Of a stretch of DNA of 64,000 nt, positions 1 through 8,180 are shown piece by piece. The DNA is taken from NCBI RefSeq assembly GCF_030814475.1, contig NZ_JAUSVF010000001.1, positions 2,315,001-2,379,000 on the forward strand, written 5' to 3'. Made by a program: the position numbers and the translations under genes. The first letter of the stretch is position 1. The number at the start of each line of letters is the position of its first letter. Source of the stretch: Pararhizobium capsulatum DSM 1112. GTDB lineage: Bacteria > Pseudomonadota > Alphaproteobacteria > Rhizobiales > Rhizobiaceae. Under the pieces are notes generated by a model. It had not been told where the DNA came from, made no database searches, and saw nothing but the letters and a program-made list of their open reading frames with translations.

Positions 1-881
1 TCGGGGCACCTCCCGGCTATGTCGGTTTCGATCAGGGTGGCCTGCTGACCGATGGCATTGACCAGCATCCGCATTCCGTGCTGCTGCTTGACGAAATCGA
101 AAAGGCCCATCCGGACCTGTTCAACATCCTCTTGCAGGTCATGGACCATGGCTCGCTGACGGACCACAACGGCAAGAAGATCGACTTCCGCAACGTCATT
201 CTGATCATGACGACCAATGCTGGCGCTTCGGAAATGGCCAAGGCTGCGTTCGGCTTCGGTTCCTCCAAGCGCGAAGGCGACGATGTGGAGGCGCTGAACC
301 GTCTGTTCACGCCGGAGTTCCGCAACCGTCTCGATGCGGTGATCCCGTTCGGTTCGCTGCCGACACCGGTCATCCATCAGGTCGTGCAGAAGTTCGTCAT
401 GCAGCTGGAAACCCAGCTTGCAGAGCGCAACGTTACTTTTGACCTGCATCCGGATGCGATCGCCTGGCTGGCCGAAAAGGGTTACGACGAGAAGATGGGC
501 GCACGGCCGCTGTCGCGCGTCATTCAGGAAAACATCAAGAAACCGCTCGCCGACGAAATCCTCTTCGGCAAGCTGAAGAAGGGTGGCGTTGTCACGGTTT
601 CCGTCGGGACCAAGTCCGACGGCACCAAGGGCATCCTGCTTGATGCGGTTCCTGAAACGGCGCGCATCAAGCCGAAGGCCGAGATCGTGACGCCGGTCAA
701 GAAGTCGAAGGCTGCCAAGCCAAAGGACGTTGAAACCGTCGGTGCGGAAAGCGATGTAAAGCCGAAGCCCAAGAAGGCTGCAGCGGCCAAGGCACCCGCA
801 AAGGCCGAAACGCCGGCAGCCCCCGCTGCCGAAGCGCCCCGCAAGGGTCGCACGGTTCCGAAAGTGCCGCGCAAGAAATAA
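1..881 (+). CDS. clpA: ATP-dependent Clp protease ATPase subunit ClpA (3' part)
   Basis: This is the C-terminal part of an AAA+ unfoldase; the 5' end lies outside the window and the reading frame is open from base 3. The fragment begins at the D2-module motif GAPPGYVGFDQGG, followed by a Walker B (VLLLDEIEKAHPD), sensor 1 (IMTTNAG), an arginine-finger region (FTPEFRNRLD) and sensor 2 (MGARPL). GYVGFDQGGLLTD is characteristic of ClpA rather than ClpB or ClpC. ClpA feeds unfolded substrates to ClpP in the cytoplasm, with ClpS as adaptor. After the D2 small domain there is a tail of about 70 residues rich in Lys, Ala and Pro that is absent from the E. coli protein. A terminator-like hairpin follows the stop codon. 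Confidence 0.97.
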   Translation, partial: GAPPGYVGFDQGGLLTDGIDQHPHSVLLLDEIEKAHPDLFNILLQVMDHGSLTDHNGKKIDFRNVILIMTTNAGASEMAKAAFGFGSSKREGDDVEALNRLFTPEFRNRLDAVIPFGSLPTPVIHQVVQKFVMQLETQLAERNVTFDLHPDAIAWLAEKGYDEKMGARPLSRVIQENIKKPLADEILFGKLKKGGVVTVSVGTKSDGTKGILLDAVPETARIKPKAEIVTPVKKSKAAKPKDVETVGAESDVKPKPKKAAAAKAPAKAETPAAPAAEAPRKGRTVPKVPRKK

Positions 882-903
882 GCGCTGGCGAACGAGCGAG
901 TGG

Positions 904-932
904 TGCCGGGTTAACAGCCCGGCATCGTTTTA
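904..932 (+). terminator. Rho-independent terminator after clpA
   Basis: A 7-bp perfect GC-rich stem (TGCCGGG at 904-910 with CCCGGCA at 918-924, 7-base loop) is followed by a short T-rich run (TCGTTTTA). It lies 22 bases after the clpA stop and just before azlC, so it probably separates the two transcription units. Confidence 0.7.
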
Positions 933-947
933 TGAGCAGGGCGGTTT

Positions 948-1694
948 ATGGATCAGGAGAATAGCGCTTCCCACGCACATTGGTTCCTTGTGGGTATGCG
1001 CGGTATCGTTAGCCTTCCGGCGATCATCCTGATGCTCTCATTCATCGGCTTTTGTGCGCTGACCGTGCAAGCCGGCATTCCCGTCGAGCAGGTGGTCTTC
1101 ATGACCGGTATGGTCTGGGCCTTGCCGGCAAAGGTCATTCTCGTTGGCTCGATCATGGCCGGCGCCAACCTGCTGACGGCCTTTGTCGCAGTAACGCTGT
1201 CTTCCGTCCGCCTCATGCCCATGGTGGCCGCCCTTGTGCCGGAAATCCGGGGCCGACAAACGCCAACCTGGTTGCTTCTCTTTCTTTCCCATTTCGTGGC
1301 AATCACTGCCTGGGTCTATGCGATCGAGAAGGTTGCCGATGTTCCTCGCGAGCGTCGAGTCGCCTTTTTTGCCGGCTTCGGCATTACGCTTGTACTTGCC
1401 AACATGCTGCTCGTAGCCGTGGCCTACCGCTATGTCGCAACATTCCCGCCGATCGTTGCCGGCTGCCTGTTCTTCCTGACGCCGGTCTATTTTCTTGCCT
1501 CGATCTGGAATTCTGCGCGCCATCGCGTGGTTCATATCGCGCTGATCCTTGGCCTCGTTGCCGGACCGTTTTTCTATTGGCTCTTTCCCGAGTTCGACAT
1601 CCTGCTGGCAGGGCTGATCGGCGGAACGGTCGCTTGGGCGGGGGAGAGAGCGTGGCGGCTGAGACGGGTGGCGAACGAGGAGGGGGGCCGATGA
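948..1694 (+). CDS. azlC: AzlC family branched-chain amino acid exporter subunit
   Basis: The 248-residue polytopic membrane protein has the size and hydrophobic pattern of the AzlC / YgaZ family, the large subunit of a two-component exporter linked to branched-chain amino acids and methionine. Hydrophobic segments lie at roughly residues 15-45, 50-90, 105-125, 135-160, 165-185 and 195-235. The ATG at 948 is preceded by AGGGCGG. The 3' end overlaps the start of azlD by four bases (ATGA), so the subunits are translationally coupled. Substrate specificity cannot be read from the sequence. Confidence 0.9.
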   Translation: MDQENSASHAHWFLVGMRGIVSLPAIILMLSFIGFCALTVQAGIPVEQVVFMTGMVWALPAKVILVGSIMAGANLLTAFVAVTLSSVRLMPMVAALVPEIRGRQTPTWLLLFLSHFVAITAWVYAIEKVADVPRERRVAFFAGFGITLVLANMLLVAVAYRYVATFPPIVAGCLFFLTPVYFLASIWNSARHRVVHIALILGLVAGPFFYWLFPEFDILLAGLIGGTVAWAGERAWRLRRVANEEGGR

Positions 1695-2035
1695 CGTCGC
1701 TCGAAGGCTGGTGGGCCTATGCTTTCATCGCGATAGCTGGTTGGCTTGCAACCGATATCTGGCGCTGGCTTGGCGTCGTCGCGGGAAACCGGTTGCGAGA
1801 AGATTCAGAGGTGCTGAACTGGGTGCGCGCCGTGGCGACCGCACTTGTTGCCGCTGTCGTTGCCAAGCTTATTCTTTATCCCACGGGTGTCCTCGAAACA
1901 TCGCCGCTTTGGTTGCGGCTCGGCTCGATCATCGTGGGCGCGGCGGCCTTCTTTGCAGCGGGCCAGAAGCCGGCCGTGGGGATCGCGACAGCCATTCTGG
2001 CCCTGGCGGCCGGCCTCTACTGGCTGGGCTTCTGA
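1691..2035 (+). CDS. azlD: AzlD family exporter small subunit
   Basis: This 114-residue protein with four hydrophobic stretches is the AzlD / YgaH partner of AzlC. The ATG at 1691 overlaps the azlC stop. A longer open frame extends upstream inside azlC but is out of frame with it and is not a gene. The stop is only eight bases from the stop of the convergent HIT gene and no terminator hairpin separates them, so the two transcripts may overlap. Confidence 0.88.
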   Translation: MTSLEGWWAYAFIAIAGWLATDIWRWLGVVAGNRLREDSEVLNWVRAVATALVAAVVAKLILYPTGVLETSPLWLRLGSIIVGAAAFFAAGQKPAVGIATAILALAAGLYWLGF

Positions 2036-2043
2036 AGAGTCGT

Positions 2044-2475
2044 TTACTGGCCGAGAGCAGCCTTGAGCTTCTCGGCATTGGCGGCAAGAACGCCACCATC
2101 TTCCATCGTTCCGGAATGGGGCTTCATAGCGATTCCGTCCTTGCGCGGAACGATATGGAAATGCAGGTGGAAGACAGATTGGCCAGCCGGCGCCTCGTTG
2201 AACTGCATGATCGTCACGCCATCGGCATCGAAGGCTTTCTTGGCCGCAACCGCAACCTTCTGTACGACGGGAATGAGGGTCGCGAGCGTTGCGGGATCTG
2301 CGTCAAGGATGTTGCGCGACGCAGTCTTCGGAATAACCAGCGTATGACCCTCGGCCTGGGGCATCACATCCATAAAGGCGAAGACGTTATCGTCTTCATA
2401 GACGCGGTGCGAAGGGATTTCTCCGCGCAGAATTTTTGCAAAGATGTTGTTATCGTCGTAGCCAGAACCGCTCAT
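2044..2475 (-). CDS. hinT: HIT family protein (HinT-like nucleotide phosphoramidase)
   Basis: The 143-residue protein has the HIT signature HLHFHIVP, with histidines at about 103, 105 and 107 that would bind and cleave the nucleotide alpha-phosphate, and the N-terminal CxxC-less start IFAKILRGEIPS typical of bacterial HinT. HinT proteins hydrolyse AMP-lysine-type phosphoramidates and adenylates in the cytoplasm. It has a strong purine-rich ribosome site (GGAAGGAAGAG). It lies 33 bases downstream of the FemAB/GNAT gene on the same strand and probably ends the leftward four-gene operon. Confidence 0.93.
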   Translation of the reverse strand: MSGSGYDDNNIFAKILRGEIPSHRVYEDDNVFAFMDVMPQAEGHTLVIPKTASRNILDADPATLATLIPVVQKVAVAAKKAFDADGVTIMQFNEAPAGQSVFHLHFHIVPRKDGIAMKPHSGTMEDGGVLAANAEKLKAALGQ

Positions 2476-2508
2476 GGTTCTCTTCCTTCCCTGATGTGAT
2501 GTCTTTTA

Positions 2509-3702
2509 TCAATCGTCGTGCTGCTGGCGCTCACCCTTGCGGAAGGGGCCGTGCTCTTCCAGCATCTCGCCGATCTCTTCGATTTCATGCCGCTCCCGCG
2601 CGAGATAATCGGCAACCGCGCGCCGCAGGCCCGGATGAGCAATGTAATGCGCGGAATGGGTGGTGACCGGCATATAACCGCGCGCAAGCTTGTGTTCGCC
2701 CTGGGCGCCGGCCTCGACGCGGGCAAGTCCCTTGGCAATCGCAAAGTCTATGGCCTGGTGATAGCAGACTTCGAAATGCAGGAAGGGGTGATCCTCGATC
2801 GCCCCCCAATGCCGGCCATAAAGCGCATCGCTGCCGATGAAGTTGATTGCTCCGGCAATGTATCGACCATCGCGCTTGGCCATGACGAGCAGGATGTCGT
2901 CGGCCATGCGCTCGCCGATCAACGAGTAGAACTTGCGCGTCAGATAGGGCCTGCCCCACTTGCGGCTTCCGGTGTCCATGTAGAAGGCGAAGAACTGGTC
3001 CCATATCCGCTCGGTCAGATCGCTGCCCGTCAGCCAGTCGATGGTGATGCCATGTTCCAGCGCCGCCCGACGCTCCTTCTTCAGCGCCTTGCGTTTGCGC
3101 GAGGCGAGGGTGTCGAGGAAATCGTCATGGCAGCCGTAACCGGCATTGGTGAAGTGGAACTGCTGATCCGTGCGGTGAAGGAAGCCAGCACCTTCGAGAA
3201 TGGGAAGTTCTTCGGTCGGCAGGAAGGTGACATGGGCGGAGGAGGCGCCATGGCGGCGGGTCAGCTCCGTGAGGCCGGCGGCCAGAGCAGCACGCGTGTC
3301 GTCCACATTTTCGCCGGGGCGCACCAGAAGTCGCGGCCCTGTTGCCGGTGTGAAGGGAACTGAACTTTGGAGCTTGGGATAGTAATGTCCGCCAGCGCGA
3401 GCGAAGGCATCGGCCCAACCGTGGTCGAATACATATTCGCCCTGGCTGTGGTTTTTGAGGTAGCAGATAAGGCCGCCGGCAATGCGGCCTTTTCCGTCTT
3501 CGATCAGCAGATGTTGTCCGAGCCAGCCTGTCTCGGCCGTCGCAGAGCCCGATTCTTCAAGCGACGACAGATAGGCATGCGAGACAAACGGATTGTACAT
3601 GCTCCCCGGCTGGCCCTTTGCCGCGCCGGAAAGTGTATCCCACTGGTCCCTGGCGATATCGCAGAAGGACGTTTCAACTCGGATTTTTATCTCGCCGGTC
3701 AT
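2509..3702 (-). CDS. FemAB/GNAT-like acyltransferase family protein (COG3146, DUF482)
   Basis: A 397-residue protein of the COG3146 family, which has an acyl-CoA N-acyltransferase (GNAT / FemAB-like) fold and is widespread in Proteobacteria without a defined reaction. Recognisable parts are the N-terminal MYNPFVSHAYLSSLEESG, the central basic segment SRKRKALKKERR and the C-terminal GLARVEAGAQGEHKLARGY. The family has been linked by name to peptidoglycan biosynthesis, but the acceptor is not established. Its ATG lies three bases after the stop of the upstream glycerophosphodiesterase gene, indicating co-transcription and probable coupling. Confidence 0.85.
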   Translation of the reverse strand: MTGEIKIRVETSFCDIARDQWDTLSGAAKGQPGSMYNPFVSHAYLSSLEESGSATAETGWLGQHLLIEDGKGRIAGGLICYLKNHSQGEYVFDHGWADAFARAGGHYYPKLQSSVPFTPATGPRLLVRPGENVDDTRAALAAGLTELTRRHGASSAHVTFLPTEELPILEGAGFLHRTDQQFHFTNAGYGCHDDFLDTLASRKRKALKKERRAALEHGITIDWLTGSDLTERIWDQFFAFYMDTGSRKWGRPYLTRKFYSLIGERMADDILLVMAKRDGRYIAGAINFIGSDALYGRHWGAIEDHPFLHFEVCYHQAIDFAIAKGLARVEAGAQGEHKLARGYMPVTTHSAHYIAHPGLRRAVADYLARERHEIEEIGEMLEEHGPFRKGERQQHDD

Positions 3703-3705
3703 TCT

Positions 3706-4422
3706 TTAAGCGGCAGATCCTTCCTTGGGGTCGAAGCCCTCGAACGTCATCTGGTCGGCATGGGCGAAGGTGGCTTCACCGTTGCGGACGGTCCAGGTGA
3801 TCACCGGGCGCCCCAGCGTGCGCTGCGTCGTGATGAACGAATTTGGCAGATGCCCATAGAAATAGGAAATGAAATCAAGCCCGAGCTGCATCGCTTCTTC
3901 GTGAACGAAGAAAGTATCGGGGTTCGAGCCTTCCGCCGTCAGGCCGATCGGGCGGGGTGGATCGAGTGCCTTGAGGTCCTTCAGTAGCCAGTGATCGAAG
4001 CTCATCAGCGCGACCGGGCCTTTGTAGTCTTCCAGTGTATCGACCACGGCGTCGGCAAAGCCGTCGTCGTCACCCTTGCGTCCCTTGAGTTCGACGATGA
4101 TCGGCACGCGACCCTTCACCTGCCGCAGCAATTGGCCAAGTGAGGGAACCTTGTCGGCGGTGCCACCGACGGCCATCAGCGCCAGTTCGCCTGCCGTCTT
4201 GGCGCGTACGTCGCCCTTGATGCCGCAGAGCCTTTCCATGTCATCGTCATGAAAGATGACGGGGACGCTGTCGGCCGAATACTGCACGTCGCATTCGATC
4301 GCATAGCCATTCTCGACCGCACGGGAAAAGGCAGAAAGCGTGTTTTCCCAAATCTTGTGGTTCATGTCATGATAGCCGCGATGTGCGATCGGCTGCGCGG
4401 TCAGCCAGGAGATATCTTTCAT
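3706..4422 (-). CDS. Glycerophosphodiester phosphodiesterase family protein
   Basis: This 238-residue GDPD has the catalytic pattern of the family: IAHRG near the N-terminus (acid-base His), then ENTLSAF and ECDVQ (metal ligands), then FHDDDMERL. It would hydrolyse glycerophosphodiesters to glycerol-3-phosphate and an alcohol. No signal peptide is visible, so it is probably cytoplasmic, as UgpQ is. It sits 12 bases downstream of the RidA-like gene and three bases upstream of the FemAB/GNAT-like gene, as the second gene of the leftward cluster. Confidence 0.9.
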   Translation of the reverse strand: MKDISWLTAQPIAHRGYHDMNHKIWENTLSAFSRAVENGYAIECDVQYSADSVPVIFHDDDMERLCGIKGDVRAKTAGELALMAVGGTADKVPSLGQLLRQVKGRVPIIVELKGRKGDDDGFADAVVDTLEDYKGPVALMSFDHWLLKDLKALDPPRPIGLTAEGSNPDTFFVHEEAMQLGLDFISYFYGHLPNSFITTQRTLGRPVITWTVRNGEATFAHADQMTFEGFDPKEGSAA

Positions 4423-4434
4423 ATTGGCGATCCG

Positions 4435-4902
4435 TCAGACGATTTCGATCACGGCGTCGATTTCGACGGCCGCATTGAAGGGAAGGGCGGCCATGCCGAC
4501 CGCGGCACGCGCGTGTTTGCCGGCATCGCCGAGGATGTCCGCGATCAGGTTGGAGGCTCCGTTGATGACGAGGTGCTGCTCGACGAAGGTCGGCACTGAC
4601 GCGACGAAGCCGTTGAGCTTGACGATCCGCTTGATACGGCCGAGGTCGCCGCCCAGCGCGGCACTGGCCTGCGACAGGATGTTGATGGCGCACAGCCGCG
4701 CGGCGCGCTGGCCGGTCGGGATATCGACGCCGTCGCCAAGATGACCGGTGACGGCCACCTTGCCGTTTTCCATCGGGAGCTGGCCGGAAATATAAAGATG
4801 CGAGCCGCTGATGACATACGGTACATAGTTTGCGGCGGGTGCTGCGGCCTGCGGCAGCGTGATTCCCAGATCTTTCAGGCGGGATTCGATGGTTACGGAC
4901 AT
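4435..4902 (-). CDS. RidA family protein (YjgF/YER057c/UK114), long subgroup
   Basis: The family includes enamine/imine deaminases that clear reactive intermediates made by PLP enzymes. The start is placed at 4902 (MSVTIESRLK) because GGGAG lies at the right distance; an upstream in-frame start would add 15 residues with no ribosome site. The protein is 155 residues, longer than the roughly 130 of E. coli RidA, and belongs to the subgroup with YISGQLP and the C-terminal LPFNAAVEIDAV. The canonical arginine (as in the RCTVF stretch of RidA) is not obvious here, so activity is uncertain. It is first in the leftward operon and divergent from eipB. Confidence 0.88.
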   Translation of the reverse strand: MSVTIESRLKDLGITLPQAAAPAANYVPYVISGSHLYISGQLPMENGKVAVTGHLGDGVDIPTGQRAARLCAINILSQASAALGGDLGRIKRIVKLNGFVASVPTFVEQHLVINGASNLIADILGDAGKHARAAVGMAALPFNAAVEIDAVIEIV

Positions 4903-5057
4903 GGATGGCTCCCGGAGAATGTTGTGTTTTCCTAGCAAATGCGGCATGCACAGCCGAGATTTACGAAGTGGTCATGTAAGCTTCGTGATCAGATGTGCCT
5001 CGCTTCCGATGTTGGTGTTCTTATAACATCACAGGCGAGTCCAACAGGAGGAAACGG

Positions 5058-5885
5058 ATGTTTCGTGCAGGCATAGTCTATCCCGTCATGGCATGGGCAT
5101 GTATCTCGGGTGTGACGGCCTCCGGCGCCTATGCTGCGCCGGGCAGCGGGCTCGTGCCGCATCGCGCGGTGTATGATCTTGAGCTGAAAGACTCCTCCGA
5201 ACGTTCCGGCATATCGGGCATGTATGGCCGCATGGTCTACGAGTTCAACGGTTCGGCTTGCGAAGGCTATACCGTCAGCTTTCGATTCGTGACCAAGGTC
5301 GACACCGGCGAAGAGGTCAAGCTCACCGATCAGCAGACCACCACCTACGAAGACGTGAAGGGCGGCAATTTTCGCTTCCTGACCCGCTCCTTCACCGACG
5401 AAAAGCTCGATAAGGAAGTGCGCGGATCAGCGCATGACGACAAGGAAGGCGTTGTGGTCGACTTGACCGAGCCGGAGAAGCGTCAGGTCGATCTCGCCCG
5501 GAGCCTGTTTCCCACTGAGCATATGCTGGAAGTGATCGATCGAGCAAAGAAGGGTGAGACGCTGTTCGAATCGCGTATCTTTGACGGCTCTGATTCCGGC
5601 GACAAGACGTTGATCACTACGACCTTGGTGGGCAAGCAACGTAAGCCGCTCGCCGATGATCCCGATGCCGGCAAGGCGGGCGAAATGGCTGACAAGGCCT
5701 ATTGGCCCGTGACCATCTCTTATTTCAACGACGATAACGCGGGCGATGCGTTGCCGATCTACCGCATGGAGTTCAAGCTCTATGAAAATGGCATCACCCG
5801 GGACCTGACGATGGACTATGGTGACTTCGTGCTGAGCGGCAAGCTTGCCGATCTCGAACTCTTCCAGCCCGGCGACTGCAAGTAA
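5058..5885 (+). CDS. eipB: Cell envelope integrity protein EipB (DUF1849)
   Basis: A DUF1849 protein; in Brucella this family (EipB) is a periplasmic beta-spiral protein needed for envelope integrity. The start is set at 5058 because a strong AGGAGG lies at 5047-5052; an in-frame upstream start lacks one. The 275-residue product has a signal peptide with likely cleavage after about residue 26 (ASGAYA), then VPHRAVYDLEL, typical of the family. Two cysteines, C68 (SACEGY) and C274 (GDCK at the C-terminus), match the pair that forms the conserved disulfide in Brucella EipB. It is divergent from the RidA-like gene and lies upstream of rpsB. Confidence 0.88.
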   Translation: MFRAGIVYPVMAWACISGVTASGAYAAPGSGLVPHRAVYDLELKDSSERSGISGMYGRMVYEFNGSACEGYTVSFRFVTKVDTGEEVKLTDQQTTTYEDVKGGNFRFLTRSFTDEKLDKEVRGSAHDDKEGVVVDLTEPEKRQVDLARSLFPTEHMLEVIDRAKKGETLFESRIFDGSDSGDKTLITTTLVGKQRKPLADDPDAGKAGEMADKAYWPVTISYFNDDNAGDALPIYRMEFKLYENGITRDLTMDYGDFVLSGKLADLELFQPGDCK

Positions 5886-5924
5886 CGGAGGGGTGTGTCC
5901 CTGCGGCTTTTATCGGTTCAGGGG

Positions 5925-6077
5925 TTGATTTATCGGGTGGTCCGCTGTATGGGCAGCCCATTCCACACGCAGGGTTTGGGATCTTCCGGGAGAAATCCGG
6001 ACGGTTCCGCCGGTGGCATCCTTCACTTGAAGATGCTGTTTGCCCTGCGGAGGTTAACCGGAAAAGGAGAAAAAGGC
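5925..6077 (+). promoter_or_regulatory. Candidate promoter and 5' leader of rpsB
   Basis: TTGATT (5925-5930) and TATGGG (5948-5953) are separated by 17 bases, a moderate sigma-70-like match, leaving a leader of about 115 bases before the rpsB ATG. The leader contains GC-rich inverted segments (for example CCGGACGG...CCGCCGG around 5996-6014) and a good ribosome site (AAGGAGAAAAAGGC). In many bacteria S2 represses its own operon through the leader; whether this leader does so is inference. Confidence 0.35.
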
Positions 6078-6845
6078 ATGGCATTGCCTGATTTTAGCAT
6101 GCGTCAGCTTCTGGAAGCTGGCGTTCACTTCGGCCACCAGACCCATCGCTGGAACCCGAAGATGAAGCCGTACATCTTCGGCGAACGTTCCAACGTCCAC
6201 ATCATCGACCTCGCACAGACCGTACCTTTGCTGTCGCGCGCGCTTCAGACCGTCAGCGACACCGTTGCCAAGGGCGGCCGCGTTCTGTTCGTCGGCACCA
6301 AGCGCCAGGCTTCGGAAATCATCGCTGACGCTGCCAAGCGTTCGGCCCAGTACTACGTCAATGCCCGCTGGCTCGGCGGCATGATGACCAACTGGAAGAC
6401 GATTTCCAACTCGATCCAGCGCCTGCGCAAGCTCGACGAGATCCTTGCTTCGGACGCTTCGGGCTTCACCAAGAAGGAACGCCTGAACCTCGAGCGCGAA
6501 CGCGAAAAGCTGAACCGCGCTCTCGGCGGTATCCGCGACATGGGCGGCGTTCCGGACCTGATGTTCATCATCGACACCAACAAGGAATCGATCGCCATCC
6601 AGGAAGCCAAGCGTCTTGGCATTCCGGTTGTCGCCATCATCGATTCGAACTGCGATCCGGACCAGATCGACTTCCCGATCCCCGGCAACGACGACGCTTC
6701 GCGTGCGATCTCGCTCTATTGCGACCTGATCTCCCGCGCTGCTCTCGACGGCATCGCTCGCCAGCAGAGCTCTTCGGGCCGTGACCTCGGCGCTTCCGCC
6801 GACTTCCAGGCCGAGCAGGCCCTGGAAGACACAGCCGAAGCCTGA
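6078..6845 (+). CDS. rpsB: 30S ribosomal protein S2
   Basis: The 255-residue product has standard S2 features: an N-terminal [22 protein letters not shown], the [15 protein letters not shown] segment, LFVGTKRQA and the C-terminal [13 protein letters not shown]. The ATG at 6078 follows AGGAGAAAAAGG; open frame upstream of this is the leader. S2 binds the 30S head-body junction. Codon use is strongly biased towards preferred codons, as expected for a highly expressed gene. tsf follows in the usual order but a terminator-like hairpin lies between them. Confidence 0.99.
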   Translation: MALPDFSMRQLLEAGVHFGHQTHRWNPKMKPYIFGERSNVHIIDLAQTVPLLSRALQTVSDTVAKGGRVLFVGTKRQASEIIADAAKRSAQYYVNARWLGGMMTNWKTISNSIQRLRKLDEILASDASGFTKKERLNLEREREKLNRALGGIRDMGGVPDLMFIIDTNKESIAIQEAKRLGIPVVAIIDSNCDPDQIDFPIPGNDDASRAISLYCDLISRAALDGIARQQSSSGRDLGASADFQAEQALEDTAEA

Positions 6846-6899
6846 TCGCATAAAGGCGGGCGGATCGACCGGCCGCTTCTCAGGATAAAATCAGGGCAG

Positions 6900-6939
6900 G
6901 GCCGTTTACGATCTAAGAAGTGAACGGCCTTGTTCTTTT
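6900..6939 (+). terminator. Terminator or attenuator between rpsB and tsf
   Basis: A 10-bp stem with one G-U pair (GGCCGTTTAC at 6900-6909 with GTGAACGGCC at 6920-6929) is followed by TTGTTCTTTTG. It should end or reduce rpsB transcription before tsf. Confidence 0.7.
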
Positions 6940-7105
6940 GCCCGGACGGGATGGTTTGCATGCCATTCCGGAATCCCAGGCATTCTTCGCGATGAAGTCT
7001 TTCATCACGATGTCACATTCAGGGGTCATGCCCTGCCACACCCTCCTGGTCGCGCGCCGGAATTCTGGCAGCACACCAGCCGAACAAGCAAAAGAGGCAA
7101 AGAAG

Positions 7106-8029
7106 ATGAGCATTACTGCAGCAATGGTGAAGGAACTGCGCGAAAAGACCGGCGCAGGCATGATGGATTGCAAGAAGGCGCTGGCTGAAACCAACGGCGA
7201 CATGGAAGCTGCGATCGACTGGTTGCGCGCCAAGGGCATCGCAAAGGCCGACAAGAAGTCGGGCCGCGCTGCCGCTGAAGGCCTGATCGGTATCGCCTCC
7301 GCCGGCACCAAGGCTGTCGTTGTCGAGCTGAACTCCGAAACCGACTTCGTAGCGCGCAACGATGCCTTCCAGGACCTCGTCCGTGGCATCGCTGCCGTTG
7401 CCGTTGGCACTGACGGTTCCGTCGAAGCAATTGCTGCGGCAACCTATCCGGCAACCGGCAAGTCCGTTTCCGAAACCATCACCGATGCGATCGCAACGAT
7501 CGGCGAAAACATGACGCTGCGTCGTTCGGCCCTGCTGTCGGTCGAAGACGGCGTTGTCGCCACCTACATCCACAATTCGGTTGCTGACGGTCTCGGCAAG
7601 CTCGGCGTTCTCGTCGCGCTGAAGTCGACCGGCGACAAGGAATCCCTGAACGCCATCGGCCGCCAGGTTGCCATGCACATAGCTGCGACGAACCCGCTTG
7701 CCATCCGTTCGAGCGAAGTCGATGCTGTTGTTGCTGAGCGCGAACGCAACATCTTCATCGAGCAGGCCCGCGAATCCGGCAAGCCGGAAGCCATCATCGA
7801 AAAGATGGTTGAAGGCCGCATGCGCAAGTTCTTCGAGGAAGTCGCTCTTCTCTCGCAGGCTTTCGTCATGAACCCCGACCTGACCGTCGAAGCCGCCATC
7901 AAGGAAGCTGAAAAGGCCGTTGGCGCGCCGATCGAAGTCACCGGCATGGCTCGTCTTCTGCTCGGCGAAGGCGTCGAGAAGGAAGAAAGCGATTTCGCCG
8001 CTGAAGTGGCAGCTGTCGCCAAGGGTTGA
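7106..8029 (+). CDS. tsf: Elongation factor Ts
   Basis: EF-Ts recycles EF-Tu by catalysing GDP release. The 307-residue product starts at 7106 ([18 protein letters not shown]), after AAAGAGG; upstream in-frame sequence is untranslated leader. The N-terminal UBA-like domain has [12 protein letters not shown], and the core has the SETDFVARN motif that contacts EF-Tu. The length is slightly above that of E. coli EF-Ts (283), as usual in Rhizobiales. A roughly 165-base region downstream of the rpsB terminator could hold a separate tsf promoter, but I see no clear hexamer pair. Confidence 0.98.
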   Translation: MSITAAMVKELREKTGAGMMDCKKALAETNGDMEAAIDWLRAKGIAKADKKSGRAAAEGLIGIASAGTKAVVVELNSETDFVARNDAFQDLVRGIAAVAVGTDGSVEAIAAATYPATGKSVSETITDAIATIGENMTLRRSALLSVEDGVVATYIHNSVADGLGKLGVLVALKSTGDKESLNAIGRQVAMHIAATNPLAIRSSEVDAVVAERERNIFIEQARESGKPEAIIEKMVEGRMRKFFEEVALLSQAFVMNPDLTVEAAIKEAEKAVGAPIEVTGMARLLLGEGVEKEESDFAAEVAAVAKG

Positions 8030-8054
8030 TTTCTTCATCCTGATCTGGAAAACC

Positions 8055-8086
8055 GAAGGGCATCGCGTGACAACGCGGTGCCCTTC
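8055..8086 (+). terminator. Hairpin after tsf, possible weak terminator
   Basis: A 13-bp inverted repeat with one G-U pair (GAAGGGCATCGCG at 8055-8067 with CGCGGTGCCCTTC at 8074-8086, 6-base loop) lies 25 bases after the tsf stop. It lacks a good T-run (GTGTATC follows), so it may attenuate or stabilise the 3' end rather than fully stop transcription. Confidence 0.5.
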
Positions 8087-8180
8087 GTGTATCCGGCTTC
8101 ACCATCATTGGCGCAGGCCCGCTTCAGATCACCCCGATCGGCGGAGGCCGCGCGGACACGACCATAGCTCAGGAGCGACA

